From the NCBI GenBank assembly GCA_937926755.1, contig CALBBA010000029.1, positions 1 through 22,519 on the forward strand: a stretch of 22,519 bases of DNA, given 5' to 3'. Made by a program: the position numbers and the translations under genes. The notes under the pieces were generated by a model. The model saw only the letters and a list, made by a program, of their open reading frames with translations, was not told where the DNA came from and searched no databases. Positions 14,180 through 21,225 of this stretch are shown here, in pieces. Source of the stretch: an uncultured Collinsella sp. GTDB lineage: Bacteria > Actinomycetota > Coriobacteriia > Coriobacteriales > Coriobacteriaceae. Every line of letters starts with the position of its first letter. Within the stretch, counting starts at the first letter, position 1.

Positions 14180-15994
14180 TCATTCACCTCCCTCGTATGT
14201 ATCGAGGTATTCCTGCTTGAGCGTCTGCGAGGACGACTTGATCTTTTCCACGAGCGTGCCGGCCTCGATGAAGTAGAACGAGTTGGTGAGGTCTGCCAGG
14301 TCGTCGAGCAGGTGGCTTGAGATGAGCACGCTGCGTCCCCGCGCCACCTCGCTGCGCATCGCGTCGCAGGAGGTTTTCCGCTTACCCGGATCGAGGCCGT
14401 TCAGCGGTTCATCGAGGATGAGGTACGGGCAATCGGTCGCTATCGCCATGGCAAGCTTTACCTGCTGCTTCATTCCTGTCGAGAGTTTACGGGTCGGCTT
14501 GTCGAGATATGGGGAGATTCCGAGGGAGTCGCAGAGCGAGTCGATGTCGGCGGCCGATTTCCACGCCTCCCTAACGAAAGAGAGGTGCTCGATGGCCGAT
14601 AGCGTGGGGTAGAGATCCGCGCCGCCCGAAGAGCTCAGGTAGACGAGTTCTGCGAATTCGGCTGATCGACGTTGGCAGATTCCGTCTGCCGCCAGGCTTC
14701 CCGAGCGGATGCGGGTGGGAAATTGGCCCGACAGCGCTTCAAGAAGGGTGGTTTTCCCCGAGCCGTTGGGAGCAACGAGGCCCGCCGCCGTTCCCGGGCT
14801 CAGGAAAAGCGACCCGATTGAAAGTATCGTCGTGCTCCCGTATCCCACGCTCGCGTCCAGAAGCTCGAGCCCATGGTGCTTTTTCGCGGGTCCAGGCTGT
14901 TTGGGCGAACGTGTCGCAACGGCGCCGACCGCAAAAAGGACCGCGACGTATACCAGGGCCACGGCAAGCATCGATGCGCTGCCTGAACCGGAGCCAATGA
15001 ATTCTGTCGGGAAGCATCCCACGTAGCCCGTTGCCTCGATAGGCGAGAACACGCCCAGCGGCAGGAGCCCGAGCACGGCATTATGCCCCAGTGCCGAATC
15101 GGACAATAACGGGAATGCCGGGGCCGCGACAAGCAGCGCGGAGGCAAGGGGGCCCGCGAAGACGCGCCTCGTTGCGGTCGATAGGACGACGGAGCAAACG
15201 GATATCAAGGTTCCGCCCGCAAGCAGCGCGAGAAGTATGGTCGTGAAGACGTTTCCCGCGGTCGTGGTGGTAAGCGCGCCGTCATGGAAGAAGGCGATCG
15301 GGTACCCAATTTGCCCGAAGCCGTTTAGGGCCAAGGCGTAAATGCCCCCGGGTGCGAGGCCGGCGAGGAGCATCGCGGTCCCCGCGGCGATTATCGAAAA
15401 CACGATCTGAATAAGGCGCCGGAATTTGGGCACGGGCGCCTTCGCCGCCAGGGTCGCAGGCCTTGTGGCGCCGAGCACGAGTATCGACGAGAGAAGGAAG
15501 GGGATGAAGGGAAGGAAAGACGGCACCATGGCAATGGCGTAAGGCAGGAAGGAAAGGAATGGCAGATCGCTTGCGGAGGCCGGGATATCCGTGATGCCGG
15601 AGCTGCTCAGGGCACGGCAATATGCGAGCTCCGCGTCATTGGTCTCTCGGTCTCCCACGATGGACCCGGATTGGAAGCCTTCGCCCATGAGCGCGTAGTA
15701 GCTCTCGGCAGAATCGAGAAAGGCGGCGTCGGTTTGAGCGGCAAGGGCGGCGTTCGCGTATCTTGCAAGCTCCGCGTCATTTTGCTGCTCTGGAGATAGG
15801 TCTGTGCCGCTGGCCTGGGGCGCGCGCGTATTGAATGCGTCGACAAAGCCCTGCATGCCCTGCTTCATAAAGAAGGGTCCGTAGATGGGTGAATTGAACG
15901 CAATGGGGACGGAGAAGGCTGCGGCGAGAACGAGCGTAGAGATCCATACGGCCCTGTCTCTTAGGATTAGTTTGAGAAGAAGTCGACAGTACAT
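14180..15994 (-). CDS. ABC transporter with permease and ATPase fused in one chain
   Basis: The 604-residue protein has an N-terminal membrane part (about 1-362) and a C-terminal ABC ATPase (about 375-590). A first membrane helix lies at 15-33, an extracytoplasmic loop at about 40-145, and a cluster of helices from 148 to 362, the ABC-2-type permease pattern. The ATPase shows Walker A APNGSGKT (408-415), signature LSTGMKQQ (504-511), Walker B YLILDEP (524-530), D-loop LNGLDP and switch His561 in SSH. The first Gly of Walker A is Ala. The permease contains LNGFGQIGYPIA at 223-234, a motif shared with both halves of the neighbouring 740-residue permease. The ATG at 15994 follows AGGTG. About 150 bases without a recognisable gene separate it from the upstream ATPase gene. 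As a homodimer it could be a full transporter. Substrate unknown. Confidence 0.85.
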   Translation of the reverse strand: MYCRLLLKLILRDRAVWISTLVLAAAFSVPIAFNSPIYGPFFMKQGMQGFVDAFNTRAPQASGTDLSPEQQNDAELARYANAALAAQTDAAFLDSAESYYALMGEGFQSGSIVGDRETNDAELAYCRALSSSGITDIPASASDLPFLSFLPYAIAMVPSFLPFIPFLLSSILVLGATRPATLAAKAPVPKFRRLIQIVFSIIAAGTAMLLAGLAPGGIYALALNGFGQIGYPIAFFHDGALTTTTAGNVFTTILLALLAGGTLISVCSVVLSTATRRVFAGPLASALLVAAPAFPLLSDSALGHNAVLGLLPLGVFSPIEATGYVGCFPTEFIGSGSGSASMLAVALVYVAVLFAVGAVATRSPKQPGPAKKHHGLELLDASVGYGSTTILSIGSLFLSPGTAAGLVAPNGSGKTTLLEALSGQFPTRIRSGSLAADGICQRRSAEFAELVYLSSSGGADLYPTLSAIEHLSFVREAWKSAADIDSLCDSLGISPYLDKPTRKLSTGMKQQVKLAMAIATDCPYLILDEPLNGLDPGKRKTSCDAMRSEVARGRSVLISSHLLDDLADLTNSFYFIEAGTLVEKIKSSSQTLKQEYLDTYEGGE

Positions 15995-16147
15995 CTAGAA
16001 GCACCTACATTTCCCAAAGCATCGTTAGATTAATAATGACAGACCGAATGAAGATGCGTGCGACGGGGGCGAGGCGAATGGCTGAGCGGTATCGATATGC
16101 GGGTTCAACGGTATCACATTGGCCACATAGATTTTTAACTTGCATTT

Positions 16148-16897
16148 CTACCCGCCCTTTTCGTAGAGTCGCCGATACGTGCTTAGCGCACCCTCGGCGC
16201 GTCCGGCAGGCTTTGCGAAATGGGATCCAGGAGACTTCGGCGCAGCATCATCTTGCGGAATGCTTCTAATGAGCCTCCCATCCTTCAAAAACAGAATCTC
16301 ATCGCACAGCCTATCGACCGAATCCAAGATGTGGGATGACATGATGATGCACGTACCAGAATCGGCCAGCTTCCTGAGAATCTCGGAATGCAAGTCCACC
16401 CTGCTGGGGTCGAGCGCGTTCATGGGCTCATCTAATAGAAGGTACCGCGCGCCCGTCGCATACGCAATCGCCAGGGTAAGCTGCTGCTTCATGCCCTGGC
16501 TCAGAGTGCGGATCCTCATCTTCGCGAACTCGCCTATCTGCGTTTGTTCCACTATCTCTTCGATATCGCGAGCATGCGGCCACATATCGCAAACCATCTT
16601 GAGGTGATCTTCCGCACGCAATCCGGGATACAGCAGCGTCCCCTCACCAGGTGCATAGAAGATCATAGAACGGACCTCTCTCGCACCCGTACCCTGCACC
16701 TCATCCAGAACGATGCTCCCGTCCACGCGAGGACCCGGCAAACCTGCCATCGCACGCAGCAACGTCGTCTTTCCATGCCCGTTCGGAGCGACGAGACCGT
16801 AGACCGTACCCGGGGCAAACTCAGCGTTCACCGAATCTACGAGCACCTTCTTTCCATAAGAGATCGTCAGCGTTTGAAGGTCAATCATCGAGATCAT
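16148..16897 (-). CDS. ABC transporter ATP-binding protein
   Basis: This 249-residue ATPase has Walker A APNGHGKT (37-44, Ala instead of the first Gly), signature LSQGMKQQ (132-139), Walker B YLLLDEP (152-158), D-loop MNALDP and switch His189 in SSH. No typical Q-loop glutamine is obvious in FYAPGEGTLLYP. The start ATG overlaps the TGA of the permease gene upstream (ATGA), showing that the two are coupled. An alternative ATG three codons on (16888) has better spacing from AAAGGGG. It most likely energises the two-module permease encoded upstream. Its motifs resemble those of the ATPase domain in the downstream fusion protein, so the two probably share a recent ancestor. Confidence 0.93.
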   Translation of the reverse strand: MISMIDLQTLTISYGKKVLVDSVNAEFAPGTVYGLVAPNGHGKTTLLRAMAGLPGPRVDGSIVLDEVQGTGAREVRSMIFYAPGEGTLLYPGLRAEDHLKMVCDMWPHARDIEEIVEQTQIGEFAKMRIRTLSQGMKQQLTLAIAYATGARYLLLDEPMNALDPSRVDLHSEILRKLADSGTCIIMSSHILDSVDRLCDEILFLKDGRLIRSIPQDDAAPKSPGSHFAKPAGRAEGALSTYRRLYEKGG

Positions 16898-19116
16898 CCC
16901 CTTTCGATCTTTGGAACACTCAGGCGCACCATCAACGGAGATACGGCGCCCAAGACCACCAGCAGAGCGCCCGATGCGCCGACGACCTCTCCAAAAGGCA
17001 TCGCGTTCGTCCCTCGCCCAAGGAACCCAATCGTCCCCACCTGGGAAGCGGGATTAAACGAGGCGAATGGAGCCAGCAGCGCGACGCCCATGCCCACGCT
17101 TTCAACATGAGCGCTCAACGAACCCAACACCAAGAGAACCGCGCAAACCATTCCGGTGACAACGGGGTTGCGGCTAATCGCTGCTGTCAACGCAGCGACG
17201 ACGGAAATCACGCCGTATGCCATGACCAGCAACGGAATACTGCACAACACCGCCTCCCCCACCATGGACGTTGTCGAAGCTCCCGCCCGAATGAGAGCGA
17301 CGGGATACTCCGATCCACCCGCACCGTTCTTAATCACGGACACAACGACAGCGGGAACCATCGACACCAAAAGCAGCACCAAGCCAAGCAGGAGAGCCAG
17401 CGCAACAGCCGTCAGAAAACGCACATGCGCTGTTGCGGGGATCTGGAGAACCAGAAGGGAACAACACTGCAGGTGGGTGCACGCGAGCGATGTGACAACC
17501 ACGGGCAACAGCAAAAATAAGGAGGGAAGCGCTGCCTGGAGATACGAAAGGAGGATTAATGGGGGCATCTTCGTACTTAACTCGTAAACCTTGGGGTCCG
17601 GCAAGCTCGCGATCGACTCAAGCAGAAGGGCGCGCGCCTCCGCACGAGAAGGAGTCTCCGGCTCGATTCCGATCGATTGCAGGAGAGTCGCATCTGCCGC
17701 GCCCAGCTCACCTCGAGCGCGCTCGTACGTCGCAAGGCTTCGAAACCCCTCCGCAGGCATAGGCGCGTACACGAAACCCGAAAGAGCATCTCGCATGTTT
17801 TCCAGGGCCGTTTTGCCCTCGGCGTCCATATTCGCAGCGTCGCGCTCTAGATACCGATCTATTGAACGAAGCTCGCCATCCCTATACCGACCAGCGGAAA
17901 CGCCATCGGTGTCGGGAAACATCTCAACCAGAGCCGGGACCAGCATCGCCGTCGACATTGCAACCGCGCATACGGCGAGGACGGGAGAATGCAGGAGCAG
18001 CTTTCCCATCGCTCTTACGTATGCAACGGCGGCGGTATAAGGGCCCGAACGAGTTGTCGTTTGCGAGGCGATGAAGGCACCCCTGTCAAGACCAGTCGGG
18101 AACATCGGGCACGCGCAGCCGCTCTTTCCAGCAACGCAGAGCAAGAAGATTGCCAGCACCTCGATCGCGATGGCGCATACGAGGGTAATTGCCCCACGCT
18201 CGAAGCAAAGTCCGGGCAGATTCACTAACTGTGTTGTTGGGTACGGGCTATAGGCGCCTACGGTCAACTCGGTGTTTGCATACGTAAGGGGATTTAACAG
18301 GGCGAATTCACGTAAAGCCATGGATCTTCCGTAATACCCGGGAACCATCGTCACCCCCATCAGGGCACATACGAACACGATTCCAAGCGCAGGGCTATTG
18401 GCAATCTTCACGGCAAGGTGAACGACGAGCGAAATGAACGCCGCCATCAAGAATTGCAAGATGGTCGTCTGCGCGAACACCAGCCAAGCCGGTTTGATAA
18501 CCGGAGTCGCAAATTGAATGTAGCCTATCGGATAGAACGGCGAGCCCGGGCCATTCTTCACGAGCGCGGCGATTATCCCTGGAAGATTGATGGCGAAGAC
18601 GGCAAGCATTGCAAAAGCACTCGCCCATACGCTCGATGCAACAAGCCTACCCGGCTCACCCATCGGTGCCTGGATGATGAGCTTTCCACGTTTGTTAAGG
18701 CGCGCGGCAAGGAACGAGACGGCAACGGCCGTTGCGACCCATAGCAAGTATTCCTTCGATCCGTCATAAAAGGAGTACCCTCCGTCCGATATCTGCAGAA
18801 ACGGAAGCAGAGGAGAGAGCGGCGCCAAGATAAGTCGCCCCGTGTCAAGAGGGTACAGAAGTGCAGGCATGCTTGATGAAGAGGTATAGACGCCCTCCTC
18901 TCCCGCATTCACAAGCGCGTCCGCATAGGATGCTGACAATTCCTGCTCAACGCGGGTTATTCCCGACTCGAGGTATTCAACCCGTCCGTCGATGCCAGCC
19001 GCACTCCTGAAGACTGGCAAAGCACAAAGAACCATCAACGCAACAACGACAACACAGAGCGACCTGGAGGAGAGAAGCGACCTAAAGATCGCCTTCGAGA
19101 TTTTGAGCATATTCAT
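16894..19116 (-). CDS. Two-module ABC-2-type permease (tandem-fused halves)
   Basis: The 740-residue membrane protein consists of two similar halves. Each begins with a membrane helix (about 21-35 and 377-394), then an extracytoplasmic loop of 80-150 residues, then four to five helices. Each half has the same motif in the second part of its helix bundle: KNGPGSPFYP at about 187-196 and KNGAGGSEYP at about 596-605. The loop of the second half is acidic and helical (RYLERDAANMDAEG and following). The start at 19116 is chosen because AAGG lies 6 bases before this ATG; the frame is open to 19182, but those codons cover an intercistronic hairpin. With two permease modules in one chain and a coupled ATPase gene it would form a full transporter. 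It resembles the large membrane proteins beside lactococcin-972-like genes in position, though sequence homology is unproven. Confidence 0.85.
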   Translation of the reverse strand: MNMLKISKAIFRSLLSSRSLCVVVVALMVLCALPVFRSAAGIDGRVEYLESGITRVEQELSASYADALVNAGEEGVYTSSSSMPALLYPLDTGRLILAPLSPLLPFLQISDGGYSFYDGSKEYLLWVATAVAVSFLAARLNKRGKLIIQAPMGEPGRLVASSVWASAFAMLAVFAINLPGIIAALVKNGPGSPFYPIGYIQFATPVIKPAWLVFAQTTILQFLMAAFISLVVHLAVKIANSPALGIVFVCALMGVTMVPGYYGRSMALREFALLNPLTYANTELTVGAYSPYPTTQLVNLPGLCFERGAITLVCAIAIEVLAIFLLCVAGKSGCACPMFPTGLDRGAFIASQTTTRSGPYTAAVAYVRAMGKLLLHSPVLAVCAVAMSTAMLVPALVEMFPDTDGVSAGRYRDGELRSIDRYLERDAANMDAEGKTALENMRDALSGFVYAPMPAEGFRSLATYERARGELGAADATLLQSIGIEPETPSRAEARALLLESIASLPDPKVYELSTKMPPLILLSYLQAALPSLFLLLPVVVTSLACTHLQCCSLLVLQIPATAHVRFLTAVALALLLGLVLLLVSMVPAVVVSVIKNGAGGSEYPVALIRAGASTTSMVGEAVLCSIPLLVMAYGVISVVAALTAAISRNPVVTGMVCAVLLVLGSLSAHVESVGMGVALLAPFASFNPASQVGTIGFLGRGTNAMPFGEVVGASGALLVVLGAVSPLMVRLSVPKIERG

Positions 19117-19149
19117 CGCCAACCTTAACCTCATCCAGTCGGAACAGAG

Positions 19150-19172
19150 GGGCCGAACAAAATGCTCGGCCC
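19150..19172 (-). promoter_or_regulatory. Intercistronic hairpin between peptide gene and permease gene
   Basis: GGGCCGA and TCGGCCC form a 7-bp stem with a 9-base loop, 10 bases beyond the stop of the secreted-peptide gene and before the permease ribosome-binding site. No T-run follows. Such hairpins can lower expression of the downstream genes or protect the upstream message, which would give more peptide than transporter. Confidence 0.5.
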
Positions 19173-19182
19173 TTCCTCGCAT

Positions 19183-19548
19183 CTAGTAGGTGCTATAGAC
19201 AAATTGCCATTTATCAGTTGTGCCAAGAACACCACAGGAGCACATTGCAGCGAGGCGGGATTCCCTATGATGCGCGGATCGGCGATAGCCATTTCGGTAG
19301 GAGATCGTCTTGTAAGAGATGTTGAACATCGAGATGCTGTGCCCGCTTACGCCGCGAGGACAGCTGTAGCTCCAGTAGGTATCGACGACGTCGTCCGTAT
19401 ACCCGAGGGGCTCAACGAGGGCACACTGGCTGCTCTCCTGGGAAGGAGGCATCGGGGTATCCGCAAAAGCGGGGGCTCCCGGCAGCAACAGACAAAGAGC
19501 GAGGCCGAGGAAAACCAAGAGCTTACACGACTTAACAGTACTGAACAT
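19183..19548 (-). CDS. Sec-secreted cysteine-containing peptide, candidate lactococcin-972-like bacteriocin
   Basis: The 121-residue product has a clean signal peptide: basic start (MFSTVKSCK), hydrophobic core LLVFLGLALCLLL, and cleavage site APAFA|DT at residue 29. The mature part has about 92 residues with Cys42, Cys63, Cys103 and Cys105 (pre-protein numbering). It contains TYWSYSCPRGVSGHS, then YKTISYRNGYRRSA, and ends in WQFVYSTY. The 'W-x-Y ... SY-x-T ... NGY-x-RSA ... aromatic-Y end' layout recalls lactococcin-972-type bacteriocins, which are Sec-exported and sit before a large membrane protein and an ABC ATPase, as here. This is a resemblance, not a proven match, and lactococcin 972 itself has no disulfides. 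ATG 19548 follows GGAGAGG; the TTG at 19560 precedes that site and is rejected. Other options are a secreted toxin or signal. Confidence 0.7.
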   Translation of the reverse strand: MFSTVKSCKLLVFLGLALCLLLPGAPAFADTPMPPSQESSQCALVEPLGYTDDVVDTYWSYSCPRGVSGHSISMFNISYKTISYRNGYRRSAHHRESRLAAMCSCGVLGTTDKWQFVYSTY

Positions 19549-19596
19549 AATCCTCTCCAATCTAGAGGGGTTTCGGTTGCAGCATGCTGTGATTAC

Positions 19597-19631
19597 TTGC
19601 CGGCAAAGTCAATTTAACATAAACTGTTAAA
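19597..19631 (+). promoter_or_regulatory. Divergent promoter region with operator-like palindrome
   Basis: For the plus-strand gene, TTGCCG (19597-19602) and TAAACT (19620-19625) are 17 bases apart. A perfect 7-bp inverted repeat, TTTAACA (19613-19619) and TGTTAAA (19625-19631) with a 5-base spacer, overlaps this -10 element. On the opposite strand the same block contains TTGACT, upstream of the secreted-peptide gene. The site is placed so that the XRE regulator encoded downstream could control both directions; that is inference. Confidence 0.5.
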
Positions 19632-19668
19632 AAGTAACCTGAGTTTTTTAAATTCTTCGGAGGTTATT

Positions 19669-20181
19669 ATGAGTTCCGACAATCGCACTCCCCGGCTTCA
19701 TTCCTTCCGCATCGCATGTGCGATAGCCTCTGCGACCCTTTGCGCCACCGCCATCGCACAAGTGGCGTTCTCCTTAAAGCCAGCAATCGAAGTGCTCGAC
19801 AACCCTGTAATTGTAGACTCCCCCGCGTATCCAGCCCTTGCGATCTCGACATTGGCCCCTGCCGTCATCGGTATCGCTACGACCATCCTCAGCGCCGTTC
19901 TCGTGTGGACGATCAAGAGCGCAGACCCCTTCAAGAAAGGGTCTGCGACGTGCTTGAAGGTGCTCGGCATTCTCTTCGTTGTTCAAGCTGCCACCAGCCT
20001 CTACGCCGGCTCACTCGAAACCTCCGTCTTGATGTTTGGCGGCGAGGGGGCCGTCGGCGCCCAAGAGATCGCTTCATCATTCGACTGGACCTCTCTGGTT
20101 CTCGGCATCGTCTTGTTCATGCTCTCCCAGCTCTTCTTGTACGCTCGAGAGCTGTACCTCGACTCCGACGAGATTGCGTAA
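19669..20181 (+). CDS. DUF2975-like four-helix membrane protein
   Basis: The 170-residue protein has four predicted membrane helices at about 14-36, 54-82, 94-116 and 138-160. A short basic loop DPFKKGSA lies after the second helix and a charged tail ELYLDSDEIA at the end. Size, topology and the following YozG-like regulator gene fit DUF2975, a membrane protein family of unknown function usually paired with such a regulator. The ATG at 19669 follows GGAGG. The regulator gene starts 9 bases after its stop, so the two form an operon. It is transcribed divergently from the secreted-peptide and transporter operon. In such pairs the membrane protein is sometimes proposed to sense or sequester the regulator; nothing here shows this directly. 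Confidence 0.7.
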   Translation: MSSDNRTPRLHSFRIACAIASATLCATAIAQVAFSLKPAIEVLDNPVIVDSPAYPALAISTLAPAVIGIATTILSAVLVWTIKSADPFKKGSATCLKVLGILFVVQAATSLYAGSLETSVLMFGGEGAVGAQEIASSFDWTSLVLGIVLFMLSQLFLYARELYLDSDEIA

Positions 20182-20190
20182 GGACACGTC

Positions 20191-20442
20191 ATGCCCGTAA
20201 TTGTTCGCCTCGACAAGATCATGGCCGAGCGAAAGATTTCCTCGAACGAACTTGCCGAAAGGATTGGAACCACGCCCGTGAACCTGTCCCGTATTAAAAA
20301 GGGGCATATTCGCGGCATTCGCTTCAACACGCTCGAGCAGCTATGCCTCGCCCTTCGTTGCCAACCCGGAGACCTTCTCGAAGTCATGAGCGAAGAGGAT
20401 GCCCGAAAGGAGTTCGGACTCGATTGGTCCGCCGAGGATTAG
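20191..20442 (+). CDS. XRE-family (YozG-like) helix-turn-helix regulator
   Basis: The 83-residue protein is almost entirely a Cro/CI-type helix-turn-helix domain: IVRLDKIMAERKISSNELAE, then RIGTTPVNLSRIKKG with the recognition helix, then IRFNTLEQLCLALRCQPGDL. The ending 'CQPGDLLE' and the conserved 'IR-F-x-TLE' are typical of the YozG/YgzD group that accompanies DUF2975 proteins. A short acidic tail (EEDARKEFGLDWSAED) follows. ATG at 20191 is preceded by AAGGA. It would bind DNA as a dimer; the palindrome in the divergent promoter upstream is the obvious candidate target. The gene itself is intact, but its stop codon is followed at once, in the same frame, by integrase-like codons, so a rearrangement junction lies at its 3' edge. 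Confidence 0.9.
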   Translation: MPVIVRLDKIMAERKISSNELAERIGTTPVNLSRIKKGHIRGIRFNTLEQLCLALRCQPGDLLEVMSEEDARKEFGLDWSAED

Positions 20443-20937
20443 AGGGCGGTCGTACTCGCCCTGCACACGGGGATGCGAATCGGCGAGGTCTGCGGCCTTC
20501 GGTGGTGCGATGTGGATTTCGAGGCGTGTCTGATCTCGGTCAGGCACTCGGTGGCATACGCGAAGGGGATGGGCTCGTTCATCAAGGACGCCATGGCGAC
20601 GCTCAACGTCTACACCGACATCGAGCCCATCTCCAAAATCCATAACATGCTGCGCGTCTCGCCGTGCCTTTGGCGCGGGTACCTCGGGCCGAGGGTCGAT
20701 CCGGGTCCCATGTTCCAACAGAGGATCCAGGAGTCCATCGAGACGCTCCAGGCGTTCGGCTACGGCGTCACCGAGCCGGACGACCGAAATATCGTCATAC
20801 GCGACGTGAAGACGATCAGTCGGCTCTACCCCACCGAGTACGCCGCGGTGCTGGGCCCATCCCAACTGAGGTCACGGTGGTCCGATAGGGGCGCCGCCCG
20901 CGGCATGCGCCGCGGAGCGGTATCCCCTACTGAATAG
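20443..20937 (+). pseudogene. Tyrosine integrase remnant, internally deleted
   Basis: Immediately after the regulator stop, and in its frame, codons read VVLALHTGMRIGEVCGLRW then CDVDFEACLISV. This is the Arg-box region of phage and ICE tyrosine recombinases (TGMRxGE, L-x-W-x-D-VD). The stretch AMATLNVYTDIEP a little further on resembles the C-terminal catalytic-Tyr region (MTLNVYADVDP-like). The conserved H-x2-R box and about 60-80 residues between are missing, and so is the N-terminal SAM-like domain, so the enzyme cannot be active. The rest of the frame (FQQRIQESIETLQAFGYGV and SRLYPTEYAAVLGP) is not recognisable as integrase and may come from another gene. No start codon with a ribosome-binding site exists. 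It marks past site-specific integration or an excision scar at the right end of the island. Confidence 0.65.
20898..20915. repeat. GC-rich hairpin at the right end of the island
   Basis: CCGCGGC and GCCGCGG form a perfect 7-bp inverted repeat around ATGC. It lies inside the end of the integrase-remnant frame, directly left of the next hairpin. No function can be assigned. Confidence 0.6.
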
Positions 20938-20945
20938 TGGGGGAT
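20922..20945 (+). terminator. Hairpin at the end of the integrase remnant
   Basis: ATCCCCTACT and AGTGGGGGAT pair over 10 bp (one T-G wobble) with a GAAT loop spanning the remnant's stop codon. An alternative GGGGG/CCCCC hairpin follows and is trailed by CGTTTTC. It may terminate the DUF2975-XRE transcript, which has no other terminator. Confidence 0.5.
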
Positions 20946-21225
20946 GCCCCCCGTTTTCAGTTTGGAATCAGCGGTCGGAGGCGTTCGGCTGACTGCGGGA
21001 ACGGCCTATCCGCTCGATGTGTTCGGCTGAGTTCGGAAATCAACCCAACACGAGCTGGACGCGCGCCAGACGGCTCTTCCCCATGCGGCCTGCCCCCTCA
21101 CGCTCATGTTGCAGACATGTAACGCCGCAGCGAGCGACCCCTTTTTTGCGCCAAACAGGTACAATGATGAACACTGTACCGTAGCGGAGCGCCCCGCGCG
21201 CCGCAACCACGCGAAAGGGTTTCCC
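20946..21225. other. Intergenic region upstream of the ACT-domain gene
   Basis: No gene is seen. A 10-base direct repeat GTTCGGCTGA occurs at 20983-20992 and 21021-21030. A possible -10 box TACAAT lies at 21160-21165 without a clear -35. It overlaps an inverted repeat GGTACA (21158-21163) and TGTACC (21175-21180) that could be an operator. This stretch probably spans the return from island to core chromosome. Confidence 0.4.

Noticed and set aside
17107..19617. Several plus-strand frames of 70-150 codons opposite the permease and secreted-peptide genes
   Set aside because: They are antisense to a long membrane-protein frame with clear helices and to the signal-peptide gene, and lack ribosome-binding sites and hydrophobic or domain structure of their own.
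20938..21225. Search for an attachment-site copy of the tRNA-Pro 3' end
   Set aside because: No match to the T-arm or acceptor end was found by eye here or elsewhere to the right of the tRNA, so no att sites are reported.
11741..21225. CRISPR array or insertion sequence in the island
   Set aside because: No regularly spaced repeats were seen, and no transposase with flanking inverted repeats; the repeats present are single hairpins.
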